Origin: Lapidilactobacillus gannanensis
GTDB taxonomy: Bacteria; Bacillota; Bacilli; Lactobacillales; Lactobacillaceae
Assembly: GCF_003946675.1 (NCBI RefSeq)
Contig: NZ_RHOT01000018.1
Span: forward strand, 1-47,760
Direction of reading: 5' to 3'
Length of the DNA: 47,760 nucleotides
Below, one piece after another: positions 27,743-37,454 of this stretch. The notes beneath the pieces were generated by a model that was not told the origin of the DNA, made no database searches, and saw only the letters and a program-made list of their open reading frames with translations. Made by a program: the position numbers and the translations under genes. Each line of letters starts with the position of its first letter. The stretch's first letter is position 1.

Positions 27743-27914
27743 CAGCTGGGACAACAGTCATTTAACAAAAATAAGGCCGAGTTTTAACTGCTGAAACGTG
27801 TTCTTAAAAGGTAGCTGGTTCCGCTTAACGCCAAAAGACGAGCAATTCTACGAAGAATTGCTCGTCTTTTTACGTTATGATCACCGGCTAATTGCCTTTT
27901 GTCACACGCTGTTT
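27743..27914 (+). repeat. Dispersed palindromic element, copy C
   Basis: Fullest dispersed copy: leading module with CTGGGACAACAGTCATTT, then CTGAAACGTGTTCTTAAAA, the GGTAGCTGGTTCCGCTTAACG arm, a nested 17-bp hairpin, the returning arm ACCGGCTAATTGCCTTTT and the end GTCACACGCTGTTT. It lies between convergent rpiA and mleP, 24 bp from the mleP stop. Confidence 0.85.
27833..27870. terminator. Bidirectional terminator nested in copy C
   Basis: 17-bp perfect stem running from AAAAGACGAGCAATTCT to its complement, loop ACGA, T-runs on both strands. It can serve rpiA and mleP. Confidence 0.85.
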
Positions 27915-27938
27915 TTGGATGATTGACAGTTTATTTAA

Positions 27939-28901
27939 TTATAGTAGTGAGACAACTTGCATTAAGATTGGCACAACGACCACGAAGAGGACAGTTGAAG
28001 TTGTGACCACATTGGTTGCATAATCAACATCCCCATGAGACTGACCAACCAAAATAGGTAAGACGGCCAAACCTGGTGCTGCAGCTTGGATGATCAAAGT
28101 GCTACTTTCCAAGGATGGCATCGTCGTTCCCATTGAACGACCAATTAAGATGAAGCTGATCATCAATGCAGGTGCAAAGACAAACCGGCCTAATAAAGCC
28201 CAGACAGTGTCACGGTCAAATCGGATTGATTTTAAACCAGCATCAGCCAAAATAATCCCGATATAAATGAGTGACATTGGCGTCACGATTCCGCCAACCA
28301 TATCTAAAGTTTTATTGATCCATTCTGGAACTGGAATGGCTAACAATAAGAAGACTAACGAAACTAAGAAACCAACCAATGGTGCAGGTAACAATTTACG
28401 CCAGTTGAAATCTTTTTTAGCGCCCTTTTCTGCGGTTGGATCATCATTTGAGATGAAGAAAACACCGACTGCCCAAGTTGAAACAGTGTTCATGACATAA
28501 TAAACCAAGAAGTATGGCAAGCTTTTAGTGCCAAATAACGCCATATTTAATGGTAAGCCAATGAAAATCGTATTTGCATTGGCAAACATATTAATAAATG
28601 TCCCGCGACGACCTTTACGAACTTTAAGCACTTTCGTCAGTATCCAAGCCAATAAGTAGCTAGCAGCAAAACTACCAAATGCGAAAACTAAACCACCAGA
28701 TAAACTTGCTAACTTATCGCGAGTCAAATATTTAAGTACTGAGACAAAGATTGAAGCTGGCAAAGCGACTTTCATAATGATAAAGGAAATCTCACCTTTA
28801 AATTTGTCACCCAAATGACCTGAACGTCGTAACCAATAGCCTAATGCAATCACTAGGACAATTTCAACAACACTTTGTAATGATGTGATAAATGCTTCCA
28901 T
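27939..28901 (-). CDS. mleP: Auxin efflux carrier family transporter, probable malate permease
   Basis: 320 aa, about ten membrane segments in two inverted halves, with the family's polar break in the middle (residues 150-170). Directly downstream of the malolactic enzyme gene by 90 bp, which fits MleP, the malate uptake (or malate/lactate exchange) carrier of malolactic bacteria. ATG at 28901. The AEC family also carries other acids, so the substrate is inferred from context. Confidence 0.85.
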   Translation of the reverse strand: MEAFITSLQSVVEIVLVIALGYWLRRSGHLGDKFKGEISFIIMKVALPASIFVSVLKYLTRDKLASLSGGLVFAFGSFAASYLLAWILTKVLKVRKGRRGTFINMFANANTIFIGLPLNMALFGTKSLPYFLVYYVMNTVSTWAVGVFFISNDDPTAEKGAKKDFNWRKLLPAPLVGFLVSLVFLLLAIPVPEWINKTLDMVGGIVTPMSLIYIGIILADAGLKSIRFDRDTVWALLGRFVFAPALMISFILIGRSMGTTMPSLESSTLIIQAAAPGLAVLPILVGQSHGDVDYATNVVTTSTVLFVVVVPILMQVVSLL

Positions 28902-28991
28902 GTTTTTACTACCCCCGTATTAAAATGAGCTCTATTAAAACAAATTAACTTTCTCTCCCGCTACTACTAAATTCAGTAATAACTGATTAGA

Positions 28992-30614
28992 TTAATATTT
29001 TGGTGTCCACTTCAAAGCTTCGACGGCAGCTTGTGCATCAGTCGCATCTGACAACTTCTCAGCAATTGCTTGTTCAGCAACACCTAGCGCAACAGTCATA
29101 CTGAATTGATTTAATTTAGACACTGGTGGTAAAACTGCAGCACCAGCCTTAGTTGGGTCAACAATGCCACCAAGTGAATGAGCAGCCTTGTTGATCATGC
29201 CATCGCTTAATAACTTCGCAGAAACTGCCAGCGCACCTAACCCAAGACCTGGATAGACTAACGCATTGTTTGCCTGACCAATTTCATAAGTCACACCATT
29301 ATATTCGATTGGATCAACTGGGATACCTGTTGCAATTAAAGCTTTGCCATTAGTCCAAGCTAATAAGTCTTCAGCTTTTGCTTCAGCTAATTTAGTTGGA
29401 TTTGATAATGGGAAAATAATTGGCCGTGGTGTATGAGCAGCCATTTCTTTAACAATCTCTTCTGTAAATGAGCCAGGTTGAGTTGAAGTACCAACTAAGA
29501 TTGTCGGGTGAACAGCTTTAACAGCTGCCGCTAAGTTGGTCAATTCATCAGCATTAGCAAACTCACTACGACTGTGTGTAAATGGCTTTTGTTCTGGTGT
29601 TAAGCCTTCAGTATCATCGAAAAGCAAACCTTGCTTGTCAACTAAATAGAAATGTTGCTTAGCTTCTTCTTCAGATAAACCTTCTTCAACCATAGCATCG
29701 TAAATCCGCTTAACGATCCCAGCACCGGCAGTGCCAGCACCAAATGACATGTAAACTTGATCAGTCAATTTCTCATGAGAAATATTTAAAGCGCCTAAGA
29801 TACCAGCCAAAGTGATAATCCCAGTACCTTGAATATCATCATTGAAAGTTAAAATATGTTCGCGATATTTGTTCAAAATATTAGCAGCATTATCACGACC
29901 AAAGTCTTCAAAATGTAAATACATATCAGGGAATAACTTTTCAGCCAATGCCACAAATTTGTCAACAAAATTGTAGTAAGGTTGACCAGTCACACGTTGA
30001 TGATGATTGCCAAGATAAAGTTCGTCATCTAATAATTTCTGATTATTCGTACCAGAATCCAAGACAACTGGTAAAACCATACTTGGATCAATCCCGGCAG
30101 CAGCTGTGTAGACCATCAATTTACCAACCGAAATGTCGACACCTTGAACACCCCAGTCACCAATACCAAGAATACCTTCGCCATCAGTAACCACGATTAA
30201 ACGAATATCGCGATCACCAGCAGCATTTTTCAAAGCTGCTGCCATGTCATCTTGCGCATCAATTGATAAGTAAGTGGCATTCTGTGGATCTAAGAACAAC
30301 CGACTATAATTTTCAATCGTGTCAGCAATTGTTGGGTCATAAACGACCGGCATAAACTCGTAAACATGTTCGCTAAATAATTTATAGAACAATACCCGAT
30401 TTTCATTGAAAATATCCATTAAGAACAAACGTTTAGCTAAAAATGTTTCCCGCATCTTGTACTGTTCATAAGCTTGTTCTACTTGCTGGTCCAAAGTTTG
30501 AACAAATGGTGGTAATAAACCTTCAATTTTGTTAGCTTGACGTTCAGCTGCAGTAAATGCAGTTCCTTTATTTAAGAATGGATCATGAAGTAATTCTAAA
30601 CCTGTCTTAGTCAT
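28992..30614 (-). CDS. mleS: Malolactic enzyme
   Basis: 540 aa from ATG at 30614, behind GGAGG. Malic-enzyme fold: [15 protein letters not shown], the metal-site segment [20 protein letters not shown], and the NAD loop [11 protein letters not shown]. Converts L-malate directly to L-lactate and CO2 with NAD and Mn as cofactors, giving proton-motive force and deacidification. Length and the [13 protein letters not shown] details match malolactic rather than oxaloacetate-forming enzymes, and mleR and mleP are adjacent. Confidence 0.94.
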   Translation of the reverse strand: MTKTGLELLHDPFLNKGTAFTAAERQANKIEGLLPPFVQTLDQQVEQAYEQYKMRETFLAKRLFLMDIFNENRVLFYKLFSEHVYEFMPVVYDPTIADTIENYSRLFLDPQNATYLSIDAQDDMAAALKNAAGDRDIRLIVVTDGEGILGIGDWGVQGVDISVGKLMVYTAAAGIDPSMVLPVVLDSGTNNQKLLDDELYLGNHHQRVTGQPYYNFVDKFVALAEKLFPDMYLHFEDFGRDNAANILNKYREHILTFNDDIQGTGIITLAGILGALNISHEKLTDQVYMSFGAGTAGAGIVKRIYDAMVEEGLSEEEAKQHFYLVDKQGLLFDDTEGLTPEQKPFTHSRSEFANADELTNLAAAVKAVHPTILVGTSTQPGSFTEEIVKEMAAHTPRPIIFPLSNPTKLAEAKAEDLLAWTNGKALIATGIPVDPIEYNGVTYEIGQANNALVYPGLGLGALAVSAKLLSDGMINKAAHSLGGIVDPTKAGAAVLPPVSKLNQFSMTVALGVAEQAIAEKLSDATDAQAAVEALKWTPKY

Positions 30615-30725
30615 AGTCGACAACCTCCAAATTCAAATCATCAGGAATTTATTTGCTCTCATCAAGTAAATTCGAAAAACATTTGTGATTGATTATATTC
30701 CTGATCTAATTAACTTACGGTGCCT

Positions 30726-30755
30726 ACTATAGCCCTCTATAAAAATCATAGTCAA
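30726..30755 (-). promoter_or_regulatory. Promoter of mleS-mleP
   Basis: -35 TTGACT at 30750-30755, 18-bp spacer, -10 TATAGT at 30726-30731. Confidence 0.55.
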
Positions 30756-30769
30756 ATATGTTATAATTA

Positions 30770-30784
30770 ATAAATATTATTTAT
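30770..30784. promoter_or_regulatory. Dyad in the mleR-mleS divergent region, possible MleR site
   Basis: ATAAATA-T-TATTTAT, 15 bp, 16 bp before mleR and 15 bp upstream of the mleS -35. It overlaps the start region behind a TATAAT box at 30762-30767 that lacks a good -35. LysR regulators often bind AT-rich T-N11-A dyads in such gaps. Confidence 0.5.
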
Positions 30785-30800
30785 AGGTGTTGATATAGCA

Positions 30801-31679
30801 ATGAATTTTAAGGACTTACGTTACTTTCAAAAACTTTCCGAGAAAAAAAGTTTTTCGGAAACCGCAAAATTTTTTCAGGTCAGCCAACCAACGATCACTT
30901 ATGCGCTGAAAAGATTGGAATCTGAATATGGTGTCATGCTCGTTGAACGTAAAAGTTATGCCAATTCGTTACAGTTGACGCCAGCGGGGACCCAATTACA
31001 ACAACATATTCAGCGAATTTTACACGAAGATCAGTTGATCAGTCATGACTTGCGTCGAATCAAATCTCGGCAAATCAAAGTTGGCCTACCACCAATTATT
31101 ACTAATTATTTATTTCCAAAAGTTTTTAGTACACTGCGGCGAGAGAAGTTATTAAGTACAATCGAACCGATCGTGAATGGCTCACACAAACTTGAACAAC
31201 TATTACAAACGGGCCAACTGGATATTTCCTTATTGGGTAGTACCAGCCTGCCGCAGGATCCTAATTTGTCATATCAAATTATTCGCGCGCATCAATTTAA
31301 ATTGATCGCCTCAATTGACCATCATTTTAAAATGCCATTGAACATCACTGACTTAGCCCAAGAGGATTTTATTCTATTAGATGAGCAATCTGTTCATCAA
31401 CAAGTTTTTCAATACTTTACTCAGAAATATCAAGTCGTCCCCAATGTTATTTATCAGACCAGTGAATATCGCCTCTTGCTAGATTTAGTTAAACAAAATC
31501 AGGGCATCAGTTTTATCACTGAAACTGCGATTCTTGGTGAAGGTGGGATTCAACAATTGCCGATTCCCAATTTACAATTACCACCATTTTATTTATTATT
31601 AGTTTATCGTAATAGTTCATTACCAGATCCGCAGCTACAAAAATTAATTGACATTTTCAGCACGATTCCATTTCTCTAA
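30801..31679 (+). CDS. mleR: LysR-family regulator of the malolactic operon
   Basis: 292 aa. N-terminal winged HTH (FQKLSEKKSFSETAKFFQVSQPTITYALKRLE), helical linker, then a periplasmic-binding-like effector domain. Divergent from mleS, the classical place of MleR, which activates mleS-mleP with malate. ATG at 30801 with AGGTG ahead. Confidence 0.88.
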   Translation: MNFKDLRYFQKLSEKKSFSETAKFFQVSQPTITYALKRLESEYGVMLVERKSYANSLQLTPAGTQLQQHIQRILHEDQLISHDLRRIKSRQIKVGLPPIITNYLFPKVFSTLRREKLLSTIEPIVNGSHKLEQLLQTGQLDISLLGSTSLPQDPNLSYQIIRAHQFKLIASIDHHFKMPLNITDLAQEDFILLDEQSVHQQVFQYFTQKYQVVPNVIYQTSEYRLLLDLVKQNQGISFITETAILGEGGIQQLPIPNLQLPPFYLLLVYRNSSLPDPQLQKLIDIFSTIPFL

Positions 31680-31696
31680 TGAAATGAGGTGTACTC

Positions 31697-31864
31697 ATGA
31701 AAAAAATTAAAGTTCAAAACAAAGCTGAACTGATTGTTGGTTTATTATTGTTATTCGCCCTACTGGCCGCCTATACTGACCACAATTATTCGTTATCGAT
31801 TGTTTTCTTAATTACCGGTCTAATCTTTACTTTTGGTGGCTTCAAACATGTTTCTTCAAAATAA
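31697..31864 (+). CDS. Small two-span membrane protein, unknown function
   Basis: 55 aa starting MKKIKVQNKAEL, with two hydrophobic segments (IVGLLLLFALLAAY and IVFLITGLIFTFGGF) around a short polar loop, and a Lys/Ser tail. ATG at 31697 behind AATGAGGTG. It follows mleR by 17 bp and precedes a GNAT gene by 23 bp, so all three may be one unit. I do not recognise the family. Codon pattern and ribosome site support it being real. Confidence 0.65.
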   Translation: MKKIKVQNKAELIVGLLLLFALLAAYTDHNYSLSIVFLITGLIFTFGGFKHVSSK

Positions 31865-31887
31865 TTCGCTGAAACTAGGTTAATTCT

Positions 31888-32457
31888 ATGACAAAAAAAT
31901 ACCATCCTTACTGGTATTTCGCACCGGCAAACATCACAATGCGCTTGGGCTACTATGACGAAGCCAGTGCCTACTATCAGCAGAACTTCAATCCTGTTGA
32001 CCAAGAGATTGTACTGCTAACTGGCTGTGCACCATCATTTACTGAAACTGAGGTAGTTGATTTCTTTCATAATTGTTGTCTAGATGCCAATCGTTACGAC
32101 TTTTTATTGATCAATCAACAACAACAAATTATTGGTGAAAATGTCATCAACGAAATCGACTGGGCAAATCGCTGTGCCAATTACCGAATTGCAATTTTCC
32201 AACCACAAGCACGCAAACATGGTCTAGGAACCTGGGCAATTCAGCAAAACCGCGATTTTGCTTTTGAGCAATTACATCTTCACCGTCTAGAGCTTGATGT
32301 TTTTTCATTTAATTCTCGGGCACAACGGGCTTACCAGCGCGCTGGCTTTCAACTTGAAGGTCGACGCCGTGAAGCGATTCGTATTGATGACCATTATGCA
32401 GATGATCTGTTGATGGCGGCGATTAATCCTAATGACCATGTATCAGGCCACAATTAA
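31888..32457 (+). CDS. GNAT-family N-acetyltransferase (RimJ/RimL-like)
   Basis: 189 aa. Acetyl-CoA loop QARKHGLGTWAI, and the C-terminal signature LELDVFSFNSRAQRAYQRAGF of the RimJ/RimL/SpeG-like group, followed by GRRREAIRIDDHY. Substrate unknown. ATG at 31888. Third gene after mleR; no link to malate is evident. Confidence 0.85.
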   Translation: MTKKYHPYWYFAPANITMRLGYYDEASAYYQQNFNPVDQEIVLLTGCAPSFTETEVVDFFHNCCLDANRYDFLLINQQQQIIGENVINEIDWANRCANYRIAIFQPQARKHGLGTWAIQQNRDFAFEQLHLHRLELDVFSFNSRAQRAYQRAGFQLEGRRREAIRIDDHYADDLLMAAINPNDHVSGHN

Positions 32458-32515
32458 TTCGAGCTTCCGTGGCTCAATTGACGCCGCCTTGCCTGGATAA
32501 AAGAACAATTTAAAT

Positions 32516-32577
32516 AGCCTGTCAGACAATTTCTTGACTTTCTTGAGAAATTACCTGACAGGCTTCTTTATGATTTT
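32516..32577 (+). terminator. Terminator after the mleR-GNAT unit
   Basis: Stem AGCCTGTCAG / CTGACAGGCT with an inner ATTTCT/AGAAAT pair; T-rich sequence follows. Confidence 0.75.
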
Positions 32578-32649
32578 TTTAGCTATTAAACACATTGTTA
32601 GCTTTTGATAATAAGGTGCGGCGCCCAGCAACTATTTTGATCATTAAAA

Positions 32650-32740
32650 GTCTGGACATCAGTCATTTAGACGAAATAAGGTCGAATTTTGGTTGCTGAA
32701 ACGTGTCCTCAAAAGGTAACTGCCGCTGGTCACATTCGCC
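32650..32740 (+). repeat. Dispersed palindromic element, copy D (core deleted)
   Basis: Leading module GTCTGGACATCAGTCATTT, then GCTGAAACGTGTCCTCAAAA, GGTAACTGCCGCTGG and the end TCACATTCG. The long core of copies B and C is missing. It abuts the stop codon of the NCS2 permease gene. Confidence 0.72.
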
Positions 32741-34027
32741 TTAAATGGTTGCCGATAAAATTAGGTTTAATAAGAACAGAATTGAAACAGTTACAATAGC
32801 CGGATTTAACTCATCGGTTTTTTTAGCAAATATTTTAACTAGCGGATAAGCAATAAACCCAAATTCCAATCCTGTTGAAATACTGCCAGTCAGTGGAATC
32901 AACGTAATGATTAAGAATGCAGGAAACCAATCGTCTAGTGCCGCCATTTTAATATTGGCTAGTTCTTTCATCATTAAAGCCCCAGTAATAATAATCACTG
33001 GTGAAATCGCTGCTTGGGGAATCATGGCAATTAAAGGCGCCACAAAAATTGAAACGGCAAACATTATCCCTGACGTTAAGGCAGTCAAACCAGTTTTGCC
33101 ACCACTCTGAATACCCGAAGCGCTTTCGGCAGCGGCAACTGTTGGACTCGTTGATAAGCCCGCCGATAATAATGCCGTCATTGAGCTTGCTTGAAATGAT
33201 TTCTGAAATTTCCGAGGATCCGTTAATAAACCTTCTAACAAACCCATTGATTCAAAAATTAAAATCATCGACATTGAAAAGACCGCAATCAAAAATTTTG
33301 TATTAAAAAAGTGATTAAAGTCAAATTGAAAAAGTGCGTGGGTAAACTGACCAATATCATTAATTGAAACAGTAGTAGCGTTACTACTTTTTACGCCCAA
33401 TAATTTGGCAATAACCGTAGTGATAATAATGCCAATTAGAAAATCACCAGGAACTCTTTTGACCATTAAGAATAAACAAATTACAATCCCAATGAAAGCG
33501 ACAATTGTTGCTGGATCAGTAATTGAGCCAAACGATAATAGCGAACGACTACCACCTGACTTGATAATTTCAGCCTTCTCTAGTCCTAACTCAACTAAGA
33601 ATAAGCCGATACCCACGGTAATTCCTTTTTTTAAATTGAGCGGGATTTTGTCAGATAAGATCCGACTTAATTTCGTAAAAGCAACAATGACATAGACTAT
33701 CCCACTGAAAAGTGAAATTGTCAGTGCTTGTTGCCAAGTGAGATGCATCCCAGTGACCAACGTGTAGGTGAAGAAGGCATTAACCCCCATACCTGGTGTC
33801 AAAACCACTGGTGCATCGGCAAAAAGGGCCATGATCAAACAGCCTAGCGCTGACGAAATTGCCGTTGCAAAAAAAGTAATTGCCACTGGCATACCAGCAT
33901 CCTTTAAAATCATTGGATTGACAATTAAAATATAAGAAATCGCAAAAAAACTTGTTAATCCAGCGATAATTTCAGTTTTCACACTAAAGCCTGTTTGATT
34001 GCGATCAAAAATTTTTATTTTTCCCAC
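32741..34027 (-). CDS. NCS2-family purine/xanthine-uracil permease (AzgA-like)
   Basis: 428 aa, 12-14 membrane segments, with the NCS2 core pieces ALFADAPVVLTPGMGVNAFFTYT and SPTVAAAESASGIQSGGKTGLTAL. This AzgA/PbuG-type branch imports adenine, guanine or hypoxanthine by proton symport. ATG at 34027. I looked for a purine riboswitch upstream and saw none. Exact base not determinable. Confidence 0.9.
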   Translation of the reverse strand: MGKIKIFDRNQTGFSVKTEIIAGLTSFFAISYILIVNPMILKDAGMPVAITFFATAISSALGCLIMALFADAPVVLTPGMGVNAFFTYTLVTGMHLTWQQALTISLFSGIVYVIVAFTKLSRILSDKIPLNLKKGITVGIGLFLVELGLEKAEIIKSGGSRSLLSFGSITDPATIVAFIGIVICLFLMVKRVPGDFLIGIIITTVIAKLLGVKSSNATTVSINDIGQFTHALFQFDFNHFFNTKFLIAVFSMSMILIFESMGLLEGLLTDPRKFQKSFQASSMTALLSAGLSTSPTVAAAESASGIQSGGKTGLTALTSGIMFAVSIFVAPLIAMIPQAAISPVIIITGALMMKELANIKMAALDDWFPAFLIITLIPLTGSISTGLEFGFIAYPLVKIFAKKTDELNPAIVTVSILFLLNLILSATI

Positions 34028-34181
34028 AAAATCCCTCCTAAACTCCAGTTCATATTATCATCTTTGGCCCAACTTTAAAAGATTACTTATTTTGCTATTA
34101 GTCCAATGGAGCTACCCGGGCAGCCGATGATTGATTCCGATTTGCAAGTCCAAATTAATGAGACCAACATTGACGCACACA

Positions 34182-34247
34182 AAAACAGCCTAGCAGCAAC
34201 TCGTCTCAGTAGCCAAGGCTACTAAGAAGTTGGAACTAGGCTGTTTT
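34182..34247. terminator. Large terminator between the NCS2 gene and pgmB
   Basis: Outer stem AAAACAGCCTAG / CTAGGCTGTTTT, a middle CAACT/AGTTG pair and an inner TAGCC/GGCTA hairpin, with T-runs on both strands. It probably ends the malP-pgmB transcript. The rest of 34028-34384 holds copy E and no gene. Confidence 0.75.
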
Positions 34248-34276
34248 CAAACTGATTTACTTTAGCAGATAACAAA

Positions 34277-34372
34277 AGTTCTGGTAGTAAAGTCAGGATG
34301 AATTTTAACTGCTAAAACGCGTTTTCAAAAGGCAACTAGTATTCCTTGATGCCAATGTGTCACACGCTGTTT
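34277..34372 (+). repeat. Dispersed palindromic element, copy E (short, diverged)
   Basis: GCTAAAACGCGTTTTCAAAA, GGCAACTAGT, short core, and the conserved end TGTCACACGCTGTTT identical to copy C. It ends 13 bp from the pgmB stop codon. Confidence 0.7.
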
Positions 34373-34384
34373 AACTAATCGTCA

Positions 34385-35074
34385 TTAGTCAATAGCCAAA
34401 TCTTGATCATTTTGATCAGCATAGGCAGCTTTTATTTTTGCTAAAGAAACCTCAGCGGTGCAATTGAAGTTCAGATCAGCTTCATGCAAGATCTTAGGGT
34501 CACCAATCCCCACAGAAAATTCACCAGCACCATTAATTGATTGGATACCAGCAAAAGCATCTTCCAACCCAACTGCTTCACTAGGTTTAATATTCAAAAG
34601 TGCCGCGCCTTTGGCAAAAATCTCGGGATCAGGCTTGCCATGACGTAAACTTGCAGGATCAACAATTTTATCAAAGTAGGTTGTCAAACCTAAGCCCGCC
34701 AAAATGCGAGGTGCATTCTTTGAAGCTGAAGCTAACGACATACCATAATTTTCTGCTCGTAATTCATCAAGGAATTCTTTCATTCCAGGTAGAATATCAG
34801 CTGGCGTCATATGCGAAATCAATGCCACATAATAATCATTTTTCTTAGTGGCAAACACTTCTTTTTGTTCCTGAGTAAAATCATTTTCACGATGGCCAAA
34901 CTTCAAAATAATGTTCAAAGAGTCCATCCGACTGACACCTTTAAGTTGCTCGTTAACACTAGGATTGATTGTAATCCCCAAATCGTCTTGAGCAATTTTA
35001 GCCCATGCTTGGTAATGAAAACGTGCGGTGTCAGTAATGACACCATCTAAATCAAAAACGAAACCTTTAATCAT
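34385..35074 (-). CDS. pgmB: Beta-phosphoglucomutase
   Basis: 229 aa HAD-family mutase. FDLDGVITDT with the nucleophile Asp8 and acid Asp10, cap domain with the HYQAWAKIA and KGVSRMDSL segments, and ASASKNAP (motif 2). Converts beta-glucose-1-phosphate from maltose phosphorolysis to glucose-6-phosphate. Follows malP by 18 bp in one unit. ATG at 35074. Confidence 0.95.
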   Translation of the reverse strand: MIKGFVFDLDGVITDTARFHYQAWAKIAQDDLGITINPSVNEQLKGVSRMDSLNIILKFGHRENDFTQEQKEVFATKKNDYYVALISHMTPADILPGMKEFLDELRAENYGMSLASASKNAPRILAGLGLTTYFDKIVDPASLRHGKPDPEIFAKGAALLNIKPSEAVGLEDAFAGIQSINGAGEFSVGIGDPKILHEADLNFNCTAEVSLAKIKAAYADQNDQDLAID

Positions 35075-35092
35075 TATTCATTAATCCTTCCA

Positions 35093-37387
35093 TTAATGTG
35101 CTTCATTAGCAATTGTAACTGCCTTAGCCGTTGGTAATGAGACTTCTTTACCATTGACCGCAACAACCAAATCATCGCCAGATAATACTTCTAACGTGGT
35201 TGCTTGATGACTAACAGTCACAGCTAACAAACGATCGCGATAATTAATTTGGAAACGATATTGTTGCCAATTTTCCGGACAGAAAGGCTTGAATGATAAT
35301 TGACCTTGATGATGCCGCAAACCAGCAAAACCTTGGACAATTGAAAGCCAACCGCCACTCATTGAGGTAATGTGTAAGCCATCGGCAGTATCATTATTAT
35401 AATTATCCAAGTCCAAACGTGCCGTCCGACTATACAATGAAACGGCTTTATCTTCTTCACCGATTTCAGCAGCTATAATACCATAAATACATGCAGAAAG
35501 CGATGATTCATGAACAGTCATTGGCTCATAAAAATCAAAATTACGCTTCTTCTCTGCTAAAGTAAATTGATCATCCAAGAAATAAATCCCTTGTAAAACA
35601 TCAGCCTGCTTAATAAATGGCGAACGAAGAATCTTATCCCATGACCAATGTTGATTCAATGGACGCTCACTTGGATCAAGGGTTGAAACTGGCCGTAAAT
35701 CCTTATCTAGATAGCCATCGTTCTGGACGAAAATACCTAATTTTTCATCGGTTGGATAATACATCCGAGTAACAATATCACGCCAATGATCTTGTTCTGC
35801 CGCACTAACATCTAGCTCAGTGGCTTTTTCAGAAGAAACTTGTTGTAAGATTTCTAAAGTATAACGCAAGACCCAAGTGGCCATCTGATTGGTGTACCAA
35901 TTATTATTAACATTATTTTCATATTCGTTTGGTCCAGTAACACCGTGAATCATGTATTGTTGATGCCGCTTGGAGAAATGAACCCGATCAGCCCAGAAGC
36001 GAGCGATGCCAACCAACACATCGATACCCTTGGTTAAAACATAACTTGTATCTCCAGTATAGTCGGTATATTCATAAATTGCATGAGCAACAGCTGAATT
36101 ACGATGCAATTCTTCAAAGGTGATTTCCCATTCGTTATGACATTCGATCCCGTCAAAAGTCACCATTGGATACAAGGCACCCTTAAGTCCTTGTTGCCGC
36201 GCATTGTGGAAAGCACCAGCTAATTGATTATAGCGATATTCCAATAATTGCCGGGTAACTTGTGGCTTAGTCACTGAAACATACATGGGCACAATAAAGG
36301 CTTCAGTATCCCAGTAAGTTGCACCACCATATTTCTCACCAGTGAAACCCTTAGGACCAACATTAAGCCGTGAATCTTCACCATAATAAGTCATAAATAA
36401 TTGCAAAATATTAAAGCGAATCCCTTGCTGAGCGGCAGGATCCCCAGAAATTTCAACATCTGCTTGAGCCCAACGTTTCCGCCATGCAGCATCTTGCTCA
36501 GCTAAGTGTGTTGCCAGTGACTTTTCAGCGGCAGCTGCTAAAACTTTTGTAGCGGCTGCTTTTTGGTCAGCCGTCTTAACATCACGACTAGTAACGACAG
36601 CAATTTGTTTACGTAAAATAACTTTTTGACCAGCCTTTAAAGTTGTCTTAATCGTTTCGCTAACTTTTGCGGGACTAGCACTAGCAGTCCGCTCAACTTG
36701 CGCATCACTTTCAACTAAGTTGGTCATCTGTTCAGTAACAGAAAAACGTGGTGTTCCAAAAGGATTCGGCTTAGTTTCCATTGTTAAACTATAATGGTCA
36801 GCAGTTGCCTCTTGGTTAACGAACTGCCAAAAAGCCTCTTCGTAATTAGAATCTTCATTATGCACATTACCATTAATCGAAGGTGCAAATTCCAACTCAG
36901 CCTGGCCACTTAAAACTTCAGCTGAAACAGTAATCAAGCCTAACTCGCGGGTAACAACACTCATAAAACGTAAAAAACTAAATTTAACTTTGGTATCACC
37001 AAAAGTCGCAATGAATGAACGCCGCAATACGCCGTCATGCATATCCAATTCCAAATCAAAATCAGTAAAGTCAGTCTTAGCTAAATCTAGAGTCGCACCA
37101 TTCACTTTAATCGGAATCCGGAGAAAGTCTGGTGAGTTGATGGCCTTACCAAAATATTTAGGATAACCATTCTTCCACCAGCCAACCCGAGTCTTATCTG
37201 GGAACCAAACACCAGCAAGATAAAGGCCTTGGTGTGTATCACCAGAATAATCCTCTTCAAAATTACCCCGCATCCCCATATAACCATTACCAATGGACGT
37301 AATACTCTCTTGTAATCGTTTATCATCAATGGCTAATTGATTTGTTTTGATCACCCAAGGATCAATTTCAAATAATCGCTTTGTCAT
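35093..37387 (-). CDS. malP: Maltose phosphorylase (GH65)
   Basis: 764 aa, the normal GH65 length: N-terminal beta-sandwich, linker, (alpha/alpha)6 barrel with the catalytic acid in HGVTGPNEYENNVNNNWYTN, and a C-terminal jelly roll. Splits maltose with phosphate into glucose and beta-glucose-1-phosphate, which pgmB then uses. Maltose rather than trehalose or kojibiose is inferred from the mal context. ATG at 37387 with AGGAGG. Confidence 0.94.
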   Translation of the reverse strand: MTKRLFEIDPWVIKTNQLAIDDKRLQESITSIGNGYMGMRGNFEEDYSGDTHQGLYLAGVWFPDKTRVGWWKNGYPKYFGKAINSPDFLRIPIKVNGATLDLAKTDFTDFDLELDMHDGVLRRSFIATFGDTKVKFSFLRFMSVVTRELGLITVSAEVLSGQAELEFAPSINGNVHNEDSNYEEAFWQFVNQEATADHYSLTMETKPNPFGTPRFSVTEQMTNLVESDAQVERTASASPAKVSETIKTTLKAGQKVILRKQIAVVTSRDVKTADQKAAATKVLAAAAEKSLATHLAEQDAAWRKRWAQADVEISGDPAAQQGIRFNILQLFMTYYGEDSRLNVGPKGFTGEKYGGATYWDTEAFIVPMYVSVTKPQVTRQLLEYRYNQLAGAFHNARQQGLKGALYPMVTFDGIECHNEWEITFEELHRNSAVAHAIYEYTDYTGDTSYVLTKGIDVLVGIARFWADRVHFSKRHQQYMIHGVTGPNEYENNVNNNWYTNQMATWVLRYTLEILQQVSSEKATELDVSAAEQDHWRDIVTRMYYPTDEKLGIFVQNDGYLDKDLRPVSTLDPSERPLNQHWSWDKILRSPFIKQADVLQGIYFLDDQFTLAEKKRNFDFYEPMTVHESSLSACIYGIIAAEIGEEDKAVSLYSRTARLDLDNYNNDTADGLHITSMSGGWLSIVQGFAGLRHHQGQLSFKPFCPENWQQYRFQINYRDRLLAVTVSHQATTLEVLSGDDLVVAVNGKEVSLPTAKAVTIANEAH

Positions 37388-37413
37388 GTTAGAACCTCCT
37401 AAATCTCTACTTT

Positions 37414-37442
37414 ATATTCTCATGAGATCAGTACCCAATCAA
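37414..37442 (-). promoter_or_regulatory. Promoter of malP-pgmB
   Basis: -35 TTGATT at 37437-37442, 17-bp spacer, -10 GAATAT at 37414-37419. Confidence 0.6.
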
Positions 37443-37454
37443 CGGATATCCAGC

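Noticed and set aside
33001..33695. Plus-strand open frames inside the NCS2 permease gene
   Set aside because: Low-complexity shadows of a membrane-protein gene in the opposite strand.
34028..34180. Purine riboswitch before the NCS2 permease
   Set aside because: I looked for the conserved three-way junction and the TATA/GTCTAC-type core and could not find them.
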